A stretch of DNA of 64,000 bases from the NCBI RefSeq assembly GCF_000281045.1, contig NW_008246071.1, forward strand, positions 439,700 through 503,699, given 5' to 3'. Shown piece after piece: positions 53,816-63,900 of the stretch. The stretch comes from Saprolegnia diclina VS20. Its lineage: Eukaryota > Oomycota > Saprolegniomycetes > Saprolegniales > Saprolegniaceae. Below the pieces are notes generated by a model. The model ran no database searches. It had not been told where the DNA came from and saw only the letters and a list, made by a program, of their open reading frames with translations. Numbering within the stretch: the stretch's first letter is position 1; each line of letters starts with the position of its first letter. Both the position numbers and the translations under genes were made by a program.

Positions 53816-55712
53816 GCATCGCAACCCCTCTCGTTGTGCAGTAATACAATACTCGCTGCGTCTGTTGAACCTTAATGATGGCGTGGACGTGACAGACTCA
53901 ACAACGCTGCAGGATCCGCCTCTGAGAGCAGCAGCCAACTCGAGTCAAACTCTAGAAGATACCAGCAAGGGTATATAAGAGATGCATCTCTTATATACCC
54001 TTGATACCAGTCAATACTGGCGAACGGGTGCTTAGTGATCTTAGTCGAGGTGCGCTGATGTTGCGTGGTGCCAATTTATGTATGTTTGCTTGGCATAAAT
54101 CTGTTAGCATTTGCGATGGTATGCATTGTGTTCACAGGACTGATTACAGGGGAATACGTTGATTTCAAATTTAGTTTAGTTTTCGATTGAAATGTCATAG
54201 TTCTCGACCCTTGGAGTAGGTAAAAAAACCTAACCCACGAGCCGCTTGATATTATTCTTGGCGACAAGTAGCACTGGCGCACCAACGGATGTGTCATGGC
54301 GACCAGAGACTCTAGAAAATGTAGCCGGTGGATATACAATTGATATGGATGAATAAATGGTCCCCTCAACAAAAAAAGGTTATCTTCAATGAAGTTCAGC
54401 TAGAGCTAATAACTGTGTAATCAATGGGGACCAGAAACGTGAAGTATACACTCGAGTTGCTCAGGATGGTACTTGTTCACAACATGGTTGGTTCAGTGTC
54501 TAACATGTGTATAATAAAGTGTATAATCGTCCTCGCAACGGCGTTGATATATAAACATGCAACTAAGCTGATTTCGTTTGGATATGTCGAAATGCTGATT
54601 CGTACCGCCCGGTTCCACAGAACGTGGCTAGGTCGGTAAGTGCCCAGCGATCCTAGCTTCCCAAAGAGACTTCGCGTCGGGCTGATGGACCCAACATCCA
54701 CAGAGGGAGCCTACTATATGCCAAGTATAAAATGGAAGACTCAGATCGATATGGAAGAATTGACTGAGGGGCAAAATTTGGCAACTTTCAATCTACGTGC
54801 AGCAAGTGCAATTTCGAAATGCTCACTGCACCGCGCAACTCGGTTATCCGGATACGCCACGACTCTCTCGTCGCTGGCCACTCGTTCGTTGAGGCGAGTA
54901 TCCGGATAACGGCCATCGGTGCCGCTGCTGATTGGCTAACACACTATTTTATGGATTTCCGCGCGCCTCGTCGGCAACAATCGGTGCGCGCATGCACGGC
55001 GTTTCTGCGGCGTCTGCGGCTAAAGAATACGCTACGACAATACATATACTTATGTCGTAGCGATTACGAATCCTGCGGGGGGTCAAAAATGGTTGACAAA
55101 GAGGTGACTGCACTCTTGGCCAACGACAACAGTGGACGGGTCCGTGAGGCCGGCCGTCCTCCCAGTCTTCTCTTAAGGAGCTGTATTGGATGGGTGCTTT
55201 GCGGCAGAGGTAATCGTCGAGGAGTAGCTTGCAGGAGATGCATCGAGTACTGGAGCCAAATAAGAATAAGAATGTTTCTTGGCGGTGCACACTTGAAAAG
55301 TAGTACATTCGCTCGGAGCGATAGGGCGCGACGCCGAACGCAGCCGCAGTGCAAAGCGATATGGGGCCATTCTTGAAGTTCCATGCTAGTCCAGGCCACT
55401 GCGTTCAGACAGCTCGTTCAACAACGCGCTTGGTGGTAGCGCAGCGTAGTACTTCGAACTTCTGCACAAAGGCAGATCGGACGGGATGAGATCATCGATG
55501 ATGGGCACAAGCGAAGGGCAGGGGCTGATCTCGTCGTGTCTGTGATGTCTTGTAAGTACTATCAGCACCTGCATTCCCAAGCCTTCGATGCGCTGTATTT
55601 ACTATGGCGTCGAAAGGTATGGCAACAGAAGAGGAGGAACATGTTATAAACTATCTTTTCAATTATGTCTGCAAAACTCACGTGTCGACATCAACTAAGC
55701 ATATAAGAACGC
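53816..55712. other. AT-rich gene-poor island
   Basis: About 1.9 kb with clearly lower GC than the rest of the window and no convincing gene. It begins with the palindrome at 53958-54010. An inverted repeat, GTTATCCGGATAC, lies at 54843-54855 and 54898-54910 (42-bp spacer). Open frames such as 71 codons from 54424 and 185 codons from 54819 have no recognisable domain. It may be a mobile-element graveyard or an old insertion, but no family signature could be read. The part next to 55712 is the 3' side of the PH-domain gene. Confidence 0.5.
53958..54010. repeat. Perfect 38-bp palindrome flanked by GATACCAG direct repeats
   Basis: The palindrome runs 53966-54003, each arm being CAAGGGTATATAAGAGATG or its exact complement, with no spacer. 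It is flanked by GATACCAG at 53958-53965 and 54003-54010, the second copy sharing one base with the palindrome. Short direct repeats around an inverted repeat are what a small foldback/MITE insertion with target-site duplication leaves. An alternative is a cruciform or bidirectional TATA element, since each arm includes TATATAAG. Confidence 0.7.
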
Positions 55713-57113
55713 TCACAAAAACTTGCCAGCAAACGGGCACTTGCTGCTGCTGCTCGACACTGGGGACGGTGCACTGAGTGTGGATTGGCGCTCCGAGAAG
55801 GCGGGGCTCGTCATATCAAACGGGCACGAAAAAAGGTCTTCGTGACTCGCTGCGCTGGCCTTCGAGTGGCTCGAGAGCGACTGGCGCCCGTCCAGCATCG
55901 TGCTGCGCCCTGTCATCGACGACGAGAGCCGCTGGCGCGCGGAGGTTTCTTCGGGTCGCTTGAGAAGCTTCTGGCGGTGCAGCGCATCCAGAAAAGCGTC
56001 GGCTTTGTAGAAGGTCTCCATACCGCAGATGCGGTTCGACGCGTCGAGGTCGAGGATTGTGAACCCAAAGAGCTCGACCATCGGCGATTTGGTCGATGAC
56101 TGCTTTGGGTACCCCCAATGGCGCCACGAGAACGAGACGCGCGGCAGTTTGGAGAAGACTTCGAGCACCTCCCAGGCAAACCCGTCTGGAAAGGCCGATC
56201 CAAAAGTCATGGACGCTCGGTCCCGCGTGCTGCGCTTGGCGTCGTACAGCGCCTTGGCCGTCGGCGCGGCTGCAAGGAACGTATCGTACTTGCCGTTGCG
56301 GACCAGGTCGTCGGCAGCGACGGGGCTCGCGCCGTTCACGGTGCACTGGAAGAGCTTGGGGTGCATTGTCGTCATTTGTTGGGCGTTCGTCTTGTGGCAC
56401 ACCTCCATCTCCCACGTCTTGATGAGGTTCTGCACCATCCACTCAAGCGAGCCCGGCTTGTGGTTGTACGTTTTGCCTTGCAGGAAGAGAAGGTTCACGA
56501 GCGTGTAGTCCGGCTTGCCCACGCGCCACTCGACGCTCGGGTCGTCGAGCGTGCTGCGCATCGGGACATGGTCGCCCAGCGTCGCTTGAAGCTTGGTGAT
56601 CTCGGCACGGGCGGCGTCCAGCGCCGTCGCCGATGTTGTAAGCGGAATGACGTTGGTGGGCACGTAGAGGTAGACCTCGGGTTCCATCGACGGCGTCGGT
56701 GGTGGTGACTCGAAGACGCGCTGTGGTACGACTTTCGGGGTCTTGGGCCCAGCCACGCCCGTAAAGGCCATCGTCCACTTGTCAAAGTCGCGCTCGCATG
56801 TGGCGGCCACCGTGAGCTGCGTCCCCGTGGGCGAGGCCACGACGAAGCCCATCTCGTGCTTGGCGCTCTTCTCGACGACAGCGACCTGGATCCGGTGTTT
56901 GTGCGGTTGTCCTTCGAAGCGCGCCGTCGCAAACGCCAAGAGCTCGCCTTTTGTCAAGACAAAGTAGTAGGCCTTCCAGCTCCGAAAGAAGCCGCCCTTG
57001 AGTCGTAGCCAGCCGCACGTAAAGACGGGCGCCGCCGGCATGTGCGACTGGTGCTTGCGCGACGCGCCACTGGCATCGGTCGTCCCGCTGGCACTACTCC
57101 TGAGCGTGGACAT
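55713..57113 (-). CDS. PH domain fused to plant-type 'pathogen-related protein' (NTF2-like) domain
   Basis: Single exon. ATG 57113 has a perfect GCCACCATG context (MSTLRSSASG); an in-frame ATG at 57146 would add 11 residues. Residues about 30-130 form a PH domain: FTCGWLRLKGGFFRSWKAYY-FVLTKGELLAFATA, ending in the invariant Trp (ERDFDKWTMAFTG). Residues about 190-390 match plant pathogen-related proteins: PDYTLVNLLFLQGKTYNHKP-GSLEWMVQNLIKTWEMEVCHKT, FQCTVNGASPVAADDLVRNG, FGSAFPDGFAWEVLEVFSKL, FSWRHWGYPK, ELFGFTILDLDASNRI. The fold is NTF2/SnoaL-like. The tail is Ser/Arg-rich and ends in CPFAGKFL. The PH domain suggests recruitment to phosphoinositides; substrate of the second domain is unknown in any organism. 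Confidence 0.85.
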   Translation of the reverse strand: MSTLRSSASGTTDASGASRKHQSHMPAAPVFTCGWLRLKGGFFRSWKAYYFVLTKGELLAFATARFEGQPHKHRIQVAVVEKSAKHEMGFVVASPTGTQLTVAATCERDFDKWTMAFTGVAGPKTPKVVPQRVFESPPPTPSMEPEVYLYVPTNVIPLTTSATALDAARAEITKLQATLGDHVPMRSTLDDPSVEWRVGKPDYTLVNLLFLQGKTYNHKPGSLEWMVQNLIKTWEMEVCHKTNAQQMTTMHPKLFQCTVNGASPVAADDLVRNGKYDTFLAAAPTAKALYDAKRSTRDRASMTFGSAFPDGFAWEVLEVFSKLPRVSFSWRHWGYPKQSSTKSPMVELFGFTILDLDASNRICGMETFYKADAFLDALHRQKLLKRPEETSARQRLSSSMTGRSTMLDGRQSLSSHSKASAASHEDLFSCPFDMTSPAFSERQSTLSAPSPVSSSSSKCPFAGKFL

Positions 57114-58352
57114 GGTGGCGAATTCAAAAGTGGCATCCAACTGCATGTCAAGCAAGCAAGCTACTGCGCCGGCAAAGATTTGATTTTCGAAGTTCGAAGC
57201 ATCCCGTTCTCATCCCAACGTGCGATCTTCTTGCACCTCAAAGGTTGCGCCGACCCGTGCACGAGAAGCCTGTGCCGGAACCCACGCTTGACGTGTCCAT
57301 GACTTCGGAGATCGACGGACGAGCGACACCAAGCAACGAGATCGCTGTCCGCCTCGGCGGTAACGGGGCGCGATCCGGTCGCCGTGGAGACCACGTTGAC
57401 AACACCAAGCAAGGATAGTGGGACGAGGCGCTTTGATCGTACTACTCTACGTGCGGCGGCTGCTTCAAGCGCCCAGCCCCTTGTTTGTCGGTCCGGGAAA
57501 GGTTGCTCGCTCGTGGCCAAAAGTGCCAAAAATTGCGCTACTGGGAGCAGGTAGGGTTCCTGCGACGTGTACTGGAGCCTGCAGCGACTGCCCTCATGCA
57601 GCAACTGGTGGTCTCCGAAGTTGGTTGATTGCTACGAATTTCGAACGAGAAATGAGAATGCAACCTCGGGCCATCCTATTGCAGTCCTCTCGCGGGGGCG
57701 CTCGCAGTCTGCAGCCAGTATGTAGCTGCGAGCTACTTCCTGCACCGGTCGAGCTTCCATCGAACGTGTCGTCTTGCGCCATGCATACGAAGGCTGTGGT
57801 CGTCACCGCCCAGAGTGGCGTCTCAGGGCGCGAGTTACACTGCGGCACGTCGATCTTTCCACGACAGAGCCGCAATCGCAACGTCGAATGCAGCGCGGCC
57901 ATTCTACTTGCCGAGCTCGTGCATGCACTTGCACGTGGCATGAATACATGTATGTGGGCCCAAGGCGGGTACCGGTATGGCTGGCACTACAGCGGCGCGA
58001 CTTCGTGCGTCGACGCGTGATGATGGGTGCTTCTTCCCTCGTTCCACATACCCTTCCACATATCTTCCTGGTGTCGTAGTAGGTGCACCCTGGTCGCAAA
58101 GATCCAACTCTGCTCTGCAGTTATCGACATGCATCGAGGAGCGCCATGTATCCCGACACTCAACCCGACCAAAATATGATCCTCCCATCGGATGCGAGGA
58201 GCGGTTCGGTTACCGGTTAGCCGAACGGTTGGAAGAAATCCAGTGACGGTACGGCTGTCTGCGCGTTCGTGCTTGTACTTGGTTGTTGTATGCCAGGAAG
58301 GGGCGCGCATCTGGGCGCCCGGATACGCGTATCCGGATTGAAGATATTGAAG
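57114..58352. other. Divergent intergenic region, promoter of PGK
   Basis: About 1.24 kb between the PH-domain gene (-) and PGK (+). Frames of up to 200 codons on the plus strand (57418-58020) and 147 on the minus strand lack ATG starts in good context and domains, and are rejected. CCGGATACGCGTATCCGG, a perfect 18-bp palindrome, lies at 58319-58336, 17 bp before the PGK start, and is probably a promoter element. Confidence 0.5.
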
Positions 58353-59767
58353 ATGGGCCTGTCATTTCTGAACCCCAAAATGTTCAAGCGCTGCTTCGCG
58401 ACTGTGACCAAGAAGAAGCTCGGCGTCGAGCAGCTCGCGGCCCGCGGTGGCCTCAGCGGCAAGCGCGTGCTTGTCCGCGCCGACCTCAACGTGCCCCTGA
58501 GCAAGACCGACGTGACCAAGATCACGGACGACACGCGGATCCGCGAAGCCTTGCCGACGCTGCGGTACCTGCTTGCGAACGATGCCAAGGTCGTTTTGTG
58601 CAGCCACATGGGTCGCCCGAAGGGCAAGGTCAACGAAACCATGCGCCTCGCACCCGTTGCGCGCCGCCTCTCGGAGCTCCTCGGCCAGCCCGTCTTGACG
58701 ACGCTCGAGTGCATTGGCGCCGAGGTCGACGCGTCCAAGGCAGGCTTGAAGAGCGGCGACGTCCTCTTGCTCGAGAACCTTCGCTTCCATGCCGAAGAAG
58801 AAAAGAACGATGCGGGCTTTGCCCAAGCGCTCGCCAAGGACATTGACGTCTTTGTGAACGACGCCTTTGGCACGGCCCACCGCGCGCACGCGTCGACGGA
58901 AGGTGTCACCCACTACATTTCGACGTCGGTCGCCGGCAAGCTTCTCGAGAAGGAGCTCAAGTACCTCTCGGAAGCCGTCGACGCGCCGAAGCGGCCTCTT
59001 GCGGCCATCATTGGTGGCGCCAAAGTCTCGACTAAGATCCCGGTCCTCGAGGCGCTGATTGAAAAGTGCGACAAGATCTTTCTCGGTGGCGGCATGATCT
59101 TCACCTTCTACAAGGCCCAGGTGCGTCCTGTAGCGTTATGTGACGTGAAACTAAGCGACGAGAAACGTGTAGGGTCTCTCGGTCGGTCAATCGATCGTCG
59201 AAGAAGACAAAATCGCGCTCGCCAAGGAGCTCATGGACAAAGTTCGGATGAGTCACTGTATCTTGATCTCACGATGACGTACAGGCGAAGGCAAAGGGTG
59301 TCCAGTTCATTTTGCCGACAGACGTTATCGTTGGCGACAAGTTTGAAGCCGACGCGGCGAGCAAGGTTGTCAACGTCGACGCAATCCCGAGCGAATGGCT
59401 CGGTCTCGGTGCGTTCTTCTTGTCTCGCACACCGTTCTCACTGCTATTTTATACAGATATTGGCCCGAAGAGCCAAGAGCTGTTTGCCAAGGAGCTCGCC
59501 GACTGCGCAACCATTGTCTGGAACGGCCCCATGGGCGTCTTTGAGTTTGAAAAGTTCGCCTCGGGCACCAACAGCGTTGCCAAGGTCCTCGCGGCGTGCA
59601 CGAAGAAGGGCGCGACAACGATCATCGGTGGCGGGGACTCGGTCGCTGCTGTCGAGCAGTGTGGCCTCGCCGGCGAGATGAGCCACATCTCGACGGGTGG
59701 CGGTGCCAGCCTCGAGCTTCTCGAGGGCAAGGTCCTTCCGGGTGTCGCAGCGCTCAACGACGCCTAA
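58353..59767 (+). CDS. PGK: Phosphoglycerate kinase, probably mitochondrial
   Basis: Glycolytic/gluconeogenic enzyme: 1,3-bisphosphoglycerate + ADP to 3-phosphoglycerate + ATP. ATG 58353 (MGLSFLNPK), with a second Met at 58380 ([14 protein letters not shown]). The first 25 residues are basic, hydroxylated and free of acid, as a mitochondrial presequence. Substrate-binding blocks: [65 protein letters not shown]. Nucleotide side: [81 protein letters not shown]. Three introns (near 59121-59173, 59237-59284 and 59410-59457) restore [20 protein letters not shown] and WLGLD-IGPKS. TAA is at 59765-59767. Stramenopiles are known to keep part of glycolysis in mitochondria, which agrees with the leader. 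Confidence 0.95.
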
Positions 59768-59899
59768 GTGAAATGCACTTTTGCCGCTTCTTGTCGTCCT
59801 AAACGCGTTGCTAGATCCGACTAATACACACATTACGTACAGAGATGATCAGTATGCATTGGTGACATTGCAAGTTACAAAGGTTTGATGATTGTGGGT

Positions 59900-60499
59900 C
59901 TACACTATGGCCGCGAGAAGAACTACGAGGAAGCAAATCGCACTCATAGCACTTATGCGACGGCCTTGAGACGGCGTGGGCGCGATGTACTGAGCGTCCG
60001 AGCTGTTGGTGCTGTTCGAGGAGCTGTTGCCGGCTCGTGAACCGTTGATAGCAGTGGCAGTCGGGGTCGACGGCGTGGCTACCGATATAATACTCGTGGG
60101 TTCTGGAGCGCCGCCATTGCCAAACACGGAGAGGTAGCTGTCGAATGTGAGACTTTCCCACGTCAGCTGTGCTCGCGTCTGGGTCGAAATGAGGCGTGGC
60201 GTCGTTTTGATCGAGCATTCGGGCGACATGAGCGCGTACATCGCTGTCATCTGGTTGTAGGCCACAGCGCAGTTGTTGCTCGCATGGAACCGGAGAAATT
60301 GACCCTCCGTAAAGCTGGCCGTCGGACTCGCAATCACTGCAACGTCAACGTGGAGGCTGGCCGCGCACTCGGCGAAGGCACTCCCTCTGAAAATCGGATT
60401 GAGCGCAAGCGAAATTTGACTGATGTAGCACTCGGGCATGGCCATCGACGACGTGGCGAGGCTGATGAAAAGCAAGCTCTGCAACAAATTGAGACCCAT
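59900..60499 (-). CDS. Elicitin-like secreted GPI-anchored protein
   Basis: Single exon, ATG 60499 (MGLNLLQSLLFISLATSSMA, a signal peptide) to TAG 59900-59902, 199 residues. Residues about 22-120 align with the elicitin domain (sterol/lipid-binding in Phytophthora): PECYISQISLALNPIFRG, AEC, FTEGQFLRFHASNNC (canonical xxLCASxxC), MYALMSPECSI (canonical LNPPDCxL). Cysteines are at 24, 45, 77 and 95, i.e. C1, C2, C4 and C5 of the usual six. A Ser/Thr/Asn-rich stalk with N-glycosylation sites (NSSSNSTNSSD) leads to a hydrophobic C-terminus (AMSAICFLVVLLAAIV), typical of a GPI signal. Family membership is inferred from spacing and architecture, since overall identity is low. It shares a 404-bp divergent promoter region with MSH5. 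Confidence 0.72.
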   Translation of the reverse strand: MGLNLLQSLLFISLATSSMAMPECYISQISLALNPIFRGSAFAECAASLHVDVAVIASPTASFTEGQFLRFHASNNCAVAYNQMTAMYALMSPECSIKTTPRLISTQTRAQLTWESLTFDSYLSVFGNGGAPEPTSIISVATPSTPTATAINGSRAGNSSSNSTNSSDAQYIAPTPSQGRRISAMSAICFLVVLLAAIV

Positions 60500-60903
60500 G
60501 ACTGTATCTTCAAATTCAAAAATGCATTGAGTGTCGAAGTTTGTGACGGACCCGAGATTTTAGGAATTTGCGCTGGTGTCGGGTGCAGAGATAGTGCCTT
60601 CGGCAGCGCTGTGAGAATTCCCGTGTCGGTACATACACCACGTAGTAATCGACCGTTGGAAAAGCTACCGGCACGGTGCGAATGTGTTTCTTTTTGGCTG
60701 GATATAGATGCTAGGCCACGATGCATGGCACAGGAGGATGCCACGTCATTCTTTCATTGTGCATATTCTTTCATATACGATTTCACAGGTTAAATACGTA
60801 CATGGAATGTACGTGATGTACGCTTTCGTACGTTCATGTACATTTCACCAAGATCGCGAGGGCCAAAGCTCCATTTGCCGCGCTGGACGAAGAAGACCTG
60901 CTG
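60500..60903. promoter_or_regulatory. Divergent promoter region elicitin-like/MSH5 with GTAC-rich inverted repeat
   Basis: 404 bp between outward-facing starts. An imperfect inverted repeat made of GTAC/ACGTAC units lies at about 60797-60845 (e.g. AATGTACGTGATGTACG, CTTT, then CGTACGTTCATGTACATT), 60 bp before the MSH5 ATG. No gene is seen. Confidence 0.4.
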
Positions 60904-63900
60904 ATGAACTCCACCCGTGAGACCCACGAAGACAATCATGATGAAGAAGGGAGGAAGCTCATGTGCTGCCTCCAGGGAAGACGACGCGAGCGCGCAAGAC
61001 GGAGACGTCGAAGGGAACGAAGCGGAAGAAGGGGCCAAGCCATCCGGCAGACGACGATGCGAGCGGTTCCTCGGACGACGATGTCGACCCCAACAACGAG
61101 CTCGAGCACGAGACCCAAGGCGAAAATGGCCTGGACGAAGAGCCCCGTGAGGTCTTCATGGCCCTCTTCATCGAGAAGGGGAAGCTCGGTGTCGCAGTCT
61201 ACGATGCCATGTCTACGAAGCTCAAGACCGCGCAGATACCGATCACGAACTCGGACCTTTCCCTCGTACGTCACGTGCCTAGCATAGCAAGGACGTTCAC
61301 GGGAGAAGTAGACGCTCGAAATGCTCAAGACGCAGATGGAGCCACGAGCGATCGTCGTCTCCCACCGCAACTTTGCCAAATTCGACATAGACTTTCTCAA
61401 GTCGGACGAGTACACGGAGGTGTGCCACCGCAAAGTACGACGTCGCTATACAACTCGAGGGCTCACACGTGCGATTTGTTCTTTCTCTACTTTTGCGCTT
61501 CATCACAGCCCTCGGGTACACTCACCTTCATAACTCCAACGTGTTCTACTGGGCATGCATAGACTTTGGATACGCCAAGGCTTGCAAATCCATTGCCAAC
61601 TTGCGTATCGGCACGGACTGGGAGCACTACGGCCGTGATTTGAGCGAGACGACTGAGCACGACCTCTTTCATTGTGATTGGAAAGCGCTTACGACTATGA
61701 CGGCTAGACGGGAAGTGTTCAAGTACCTCGGCAGCTTCTTTGACTTCGACTCGCTCGAGATGATTCGGGCCGTCGGAGGTAATGCTCTACTTTCCCTGGA
61801 ATGCTTCGATGAGCTCATTCATTTGATCGATTTGTAGCGCTCTTGATTTTTCTTTCGGCCGAAAACGTTTGTCTTTGGAGCCCATGGACGCGATTTTTAT
61901 GGTTTTGATGTAGATTGTCAACCAGCTCGAGACGACAACGACCATCTCGATTCTTGCGGTTGAGAAAGCGTCGCTGGATGGCGTGATGTTGATCGATGCC
62001 ATCGCTCTGAAGTCGCTCCAAATCTTCAACGAGGTACCCTCATGTAGGATTCGGAATAGACTATGCTAACGGGCTCATGCATAGGAATACCACCCATCGC
62101 AGCTCCGTGTATGTGAGCTGGTGCACCCTCTCCAAGTTTCAATGTGAACTGCAATTTAGGCATGGGAAAAGTCCAAGGAAGGCTTCAGGTATCATGGAGG
62201 ACTCTAGACCTTGGCGTGACGCTATCTCAATAGCATTTTCTCGCTCCTTGACCACACGATGACCAAGTGCGGCAAAGCCATGCTACGGCAATGGATGCTC
62301 AAACCGCTAACCGACATTGACGCGATCGAAGCCCGCCAAGATGCCATCCAGTTCTTCTTGGCATCAAGTCGCAATGACCTCGTCAACTCTCTCGTACGTC
62401 AAAACGATAGGATCCGTTCTCGGTGCTCATAGCGTCGGAACGATGCACGTAGCTCGTCAAGCTCAAGGCTTTTAAAGACGTTGCGCGCAGCCTTCTTCAC
62501 ATGAAGCAAATGCGCTCGTCGGTGCAGGACTGGACTGTGTTCTACCAGTCCCTCAACAACTTTCTTGGCATGCGGTAAGTGTATTGATAAGATCACCAGG
62601 TAGCCGAGCGCTCGCTCGTAGGAAAGAAGTGACAAAGCTGCCCCGCGATATTCTCGACTCTATTCGCCTTCTTGAGCGTATCGCAAGCTTGGAGTCGTTG
62701 GAGCAAGTGTCCAACATGCTCGGCAACGTCATCGACTTTGAAGCAAGCAAGGACGAAGCCTACTGCGTCATCCGCGAGGGAATCTCCGAGGAGCTTGACC
62801 AAGCTCGGGAAAAGTTTGGCGAGATTGACAATGTCCAACTAGTCCCTAACGTTTCCTTGGGTATAACCCTCCTTGTTGTAGGTGCTTCTCGACATGTCCA
62901 ATGTGCTGGCCAATGCGTACCCCGAAATGCGTGGGATCGCCGTTCAGTACATCCCTCGCATCGGCTACGCCATTTGCTGCCCGCAGAGTTGCCAAGTCCC
63001 GCGAAGCTTTGAGTTTCAGTTTGAAGACGGGCTCCAGCGCTTTTACAAGGTAAATCATCGGACGATTGTCGATACTAGTATAGCGCAACATGTTTTCTAG
63101 GACGTGCGCTGCTGCAAGCTCGACGAAAGCTATGGGGATATACATGGCCAAATTTTGGATCTCCAGCAAGGTACAACTCCATTACGCAATCTGCTACACC
63201 ACGTTTTATCTAAATACCTCGACTTCACAACACCAGGCTTGCTTCTGGAGCTTTACGACGAGCTCATGGAGCACGAAGTCACGTTTTACGGTACAGCATG
63301 GTGTCTTGAAACACGAGTGATTCACGTTGAGCGATAGACATGATCGACGTGGCTTCGGAGCTAGACTGCTTCCTCTCTTTGGCCCGAGCTGCGCGCGAGT
63401 TCAATTTTACTCGGTGAGAAAATCTCTGCATTGGCATAGGATTGACACATGAGACTAGGCCGGTCATGTGCGAAGACATCACGTTCGTCGCCAAGACCGC
63501 GCGGCATCCGCTGCAAGAGCTCACGGTCGAGTCATACATCCCCAACGACGTCTCGCTCGACACCGCAACGGGCTTGATCCACGTTCTTACGGGTGAAAAC
63601 GGGTCTGGTACGTTCTTCAATACTTCGTGAGTTATGTATGCTCAAGACTGTACGGCAGGCAAATCTGTCTACTTGAAGATGGTTGGTGTGCTCCAGTACA
63701 TGGCCCAACTTGGATCCTTCATCCCCGTGTCGGAAGGTACTCAATAGTTTTGAGAAGCGCAAAATGCATCGTAGTCCAGCTCGCATCGGCATCGTGACCA
63801 AGCTCTTCACGCGTATTCAGAGGTACGAGATACCTCATGTTGCGCCAGTGGTGTGACGACCGTGCTTTTGATGCCAGCTTCGAGACTGTGTTGCTGTCGC

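Noticed and set aside
54424-54639. 71-codon frame in the AT-rich island as part of a mobile element
   Set aside because: No motif of any transposase, polymerase or structural protein could be recognised, so no element family is claimed.
57418-58020. 200-codon plus-strand open frame between the PH-domain gene and PGK
   Set aside because: No ATG at its start, no domain, composition like neighbouring non-coding sequence, and it overlaps another open frame on the opposite strand.
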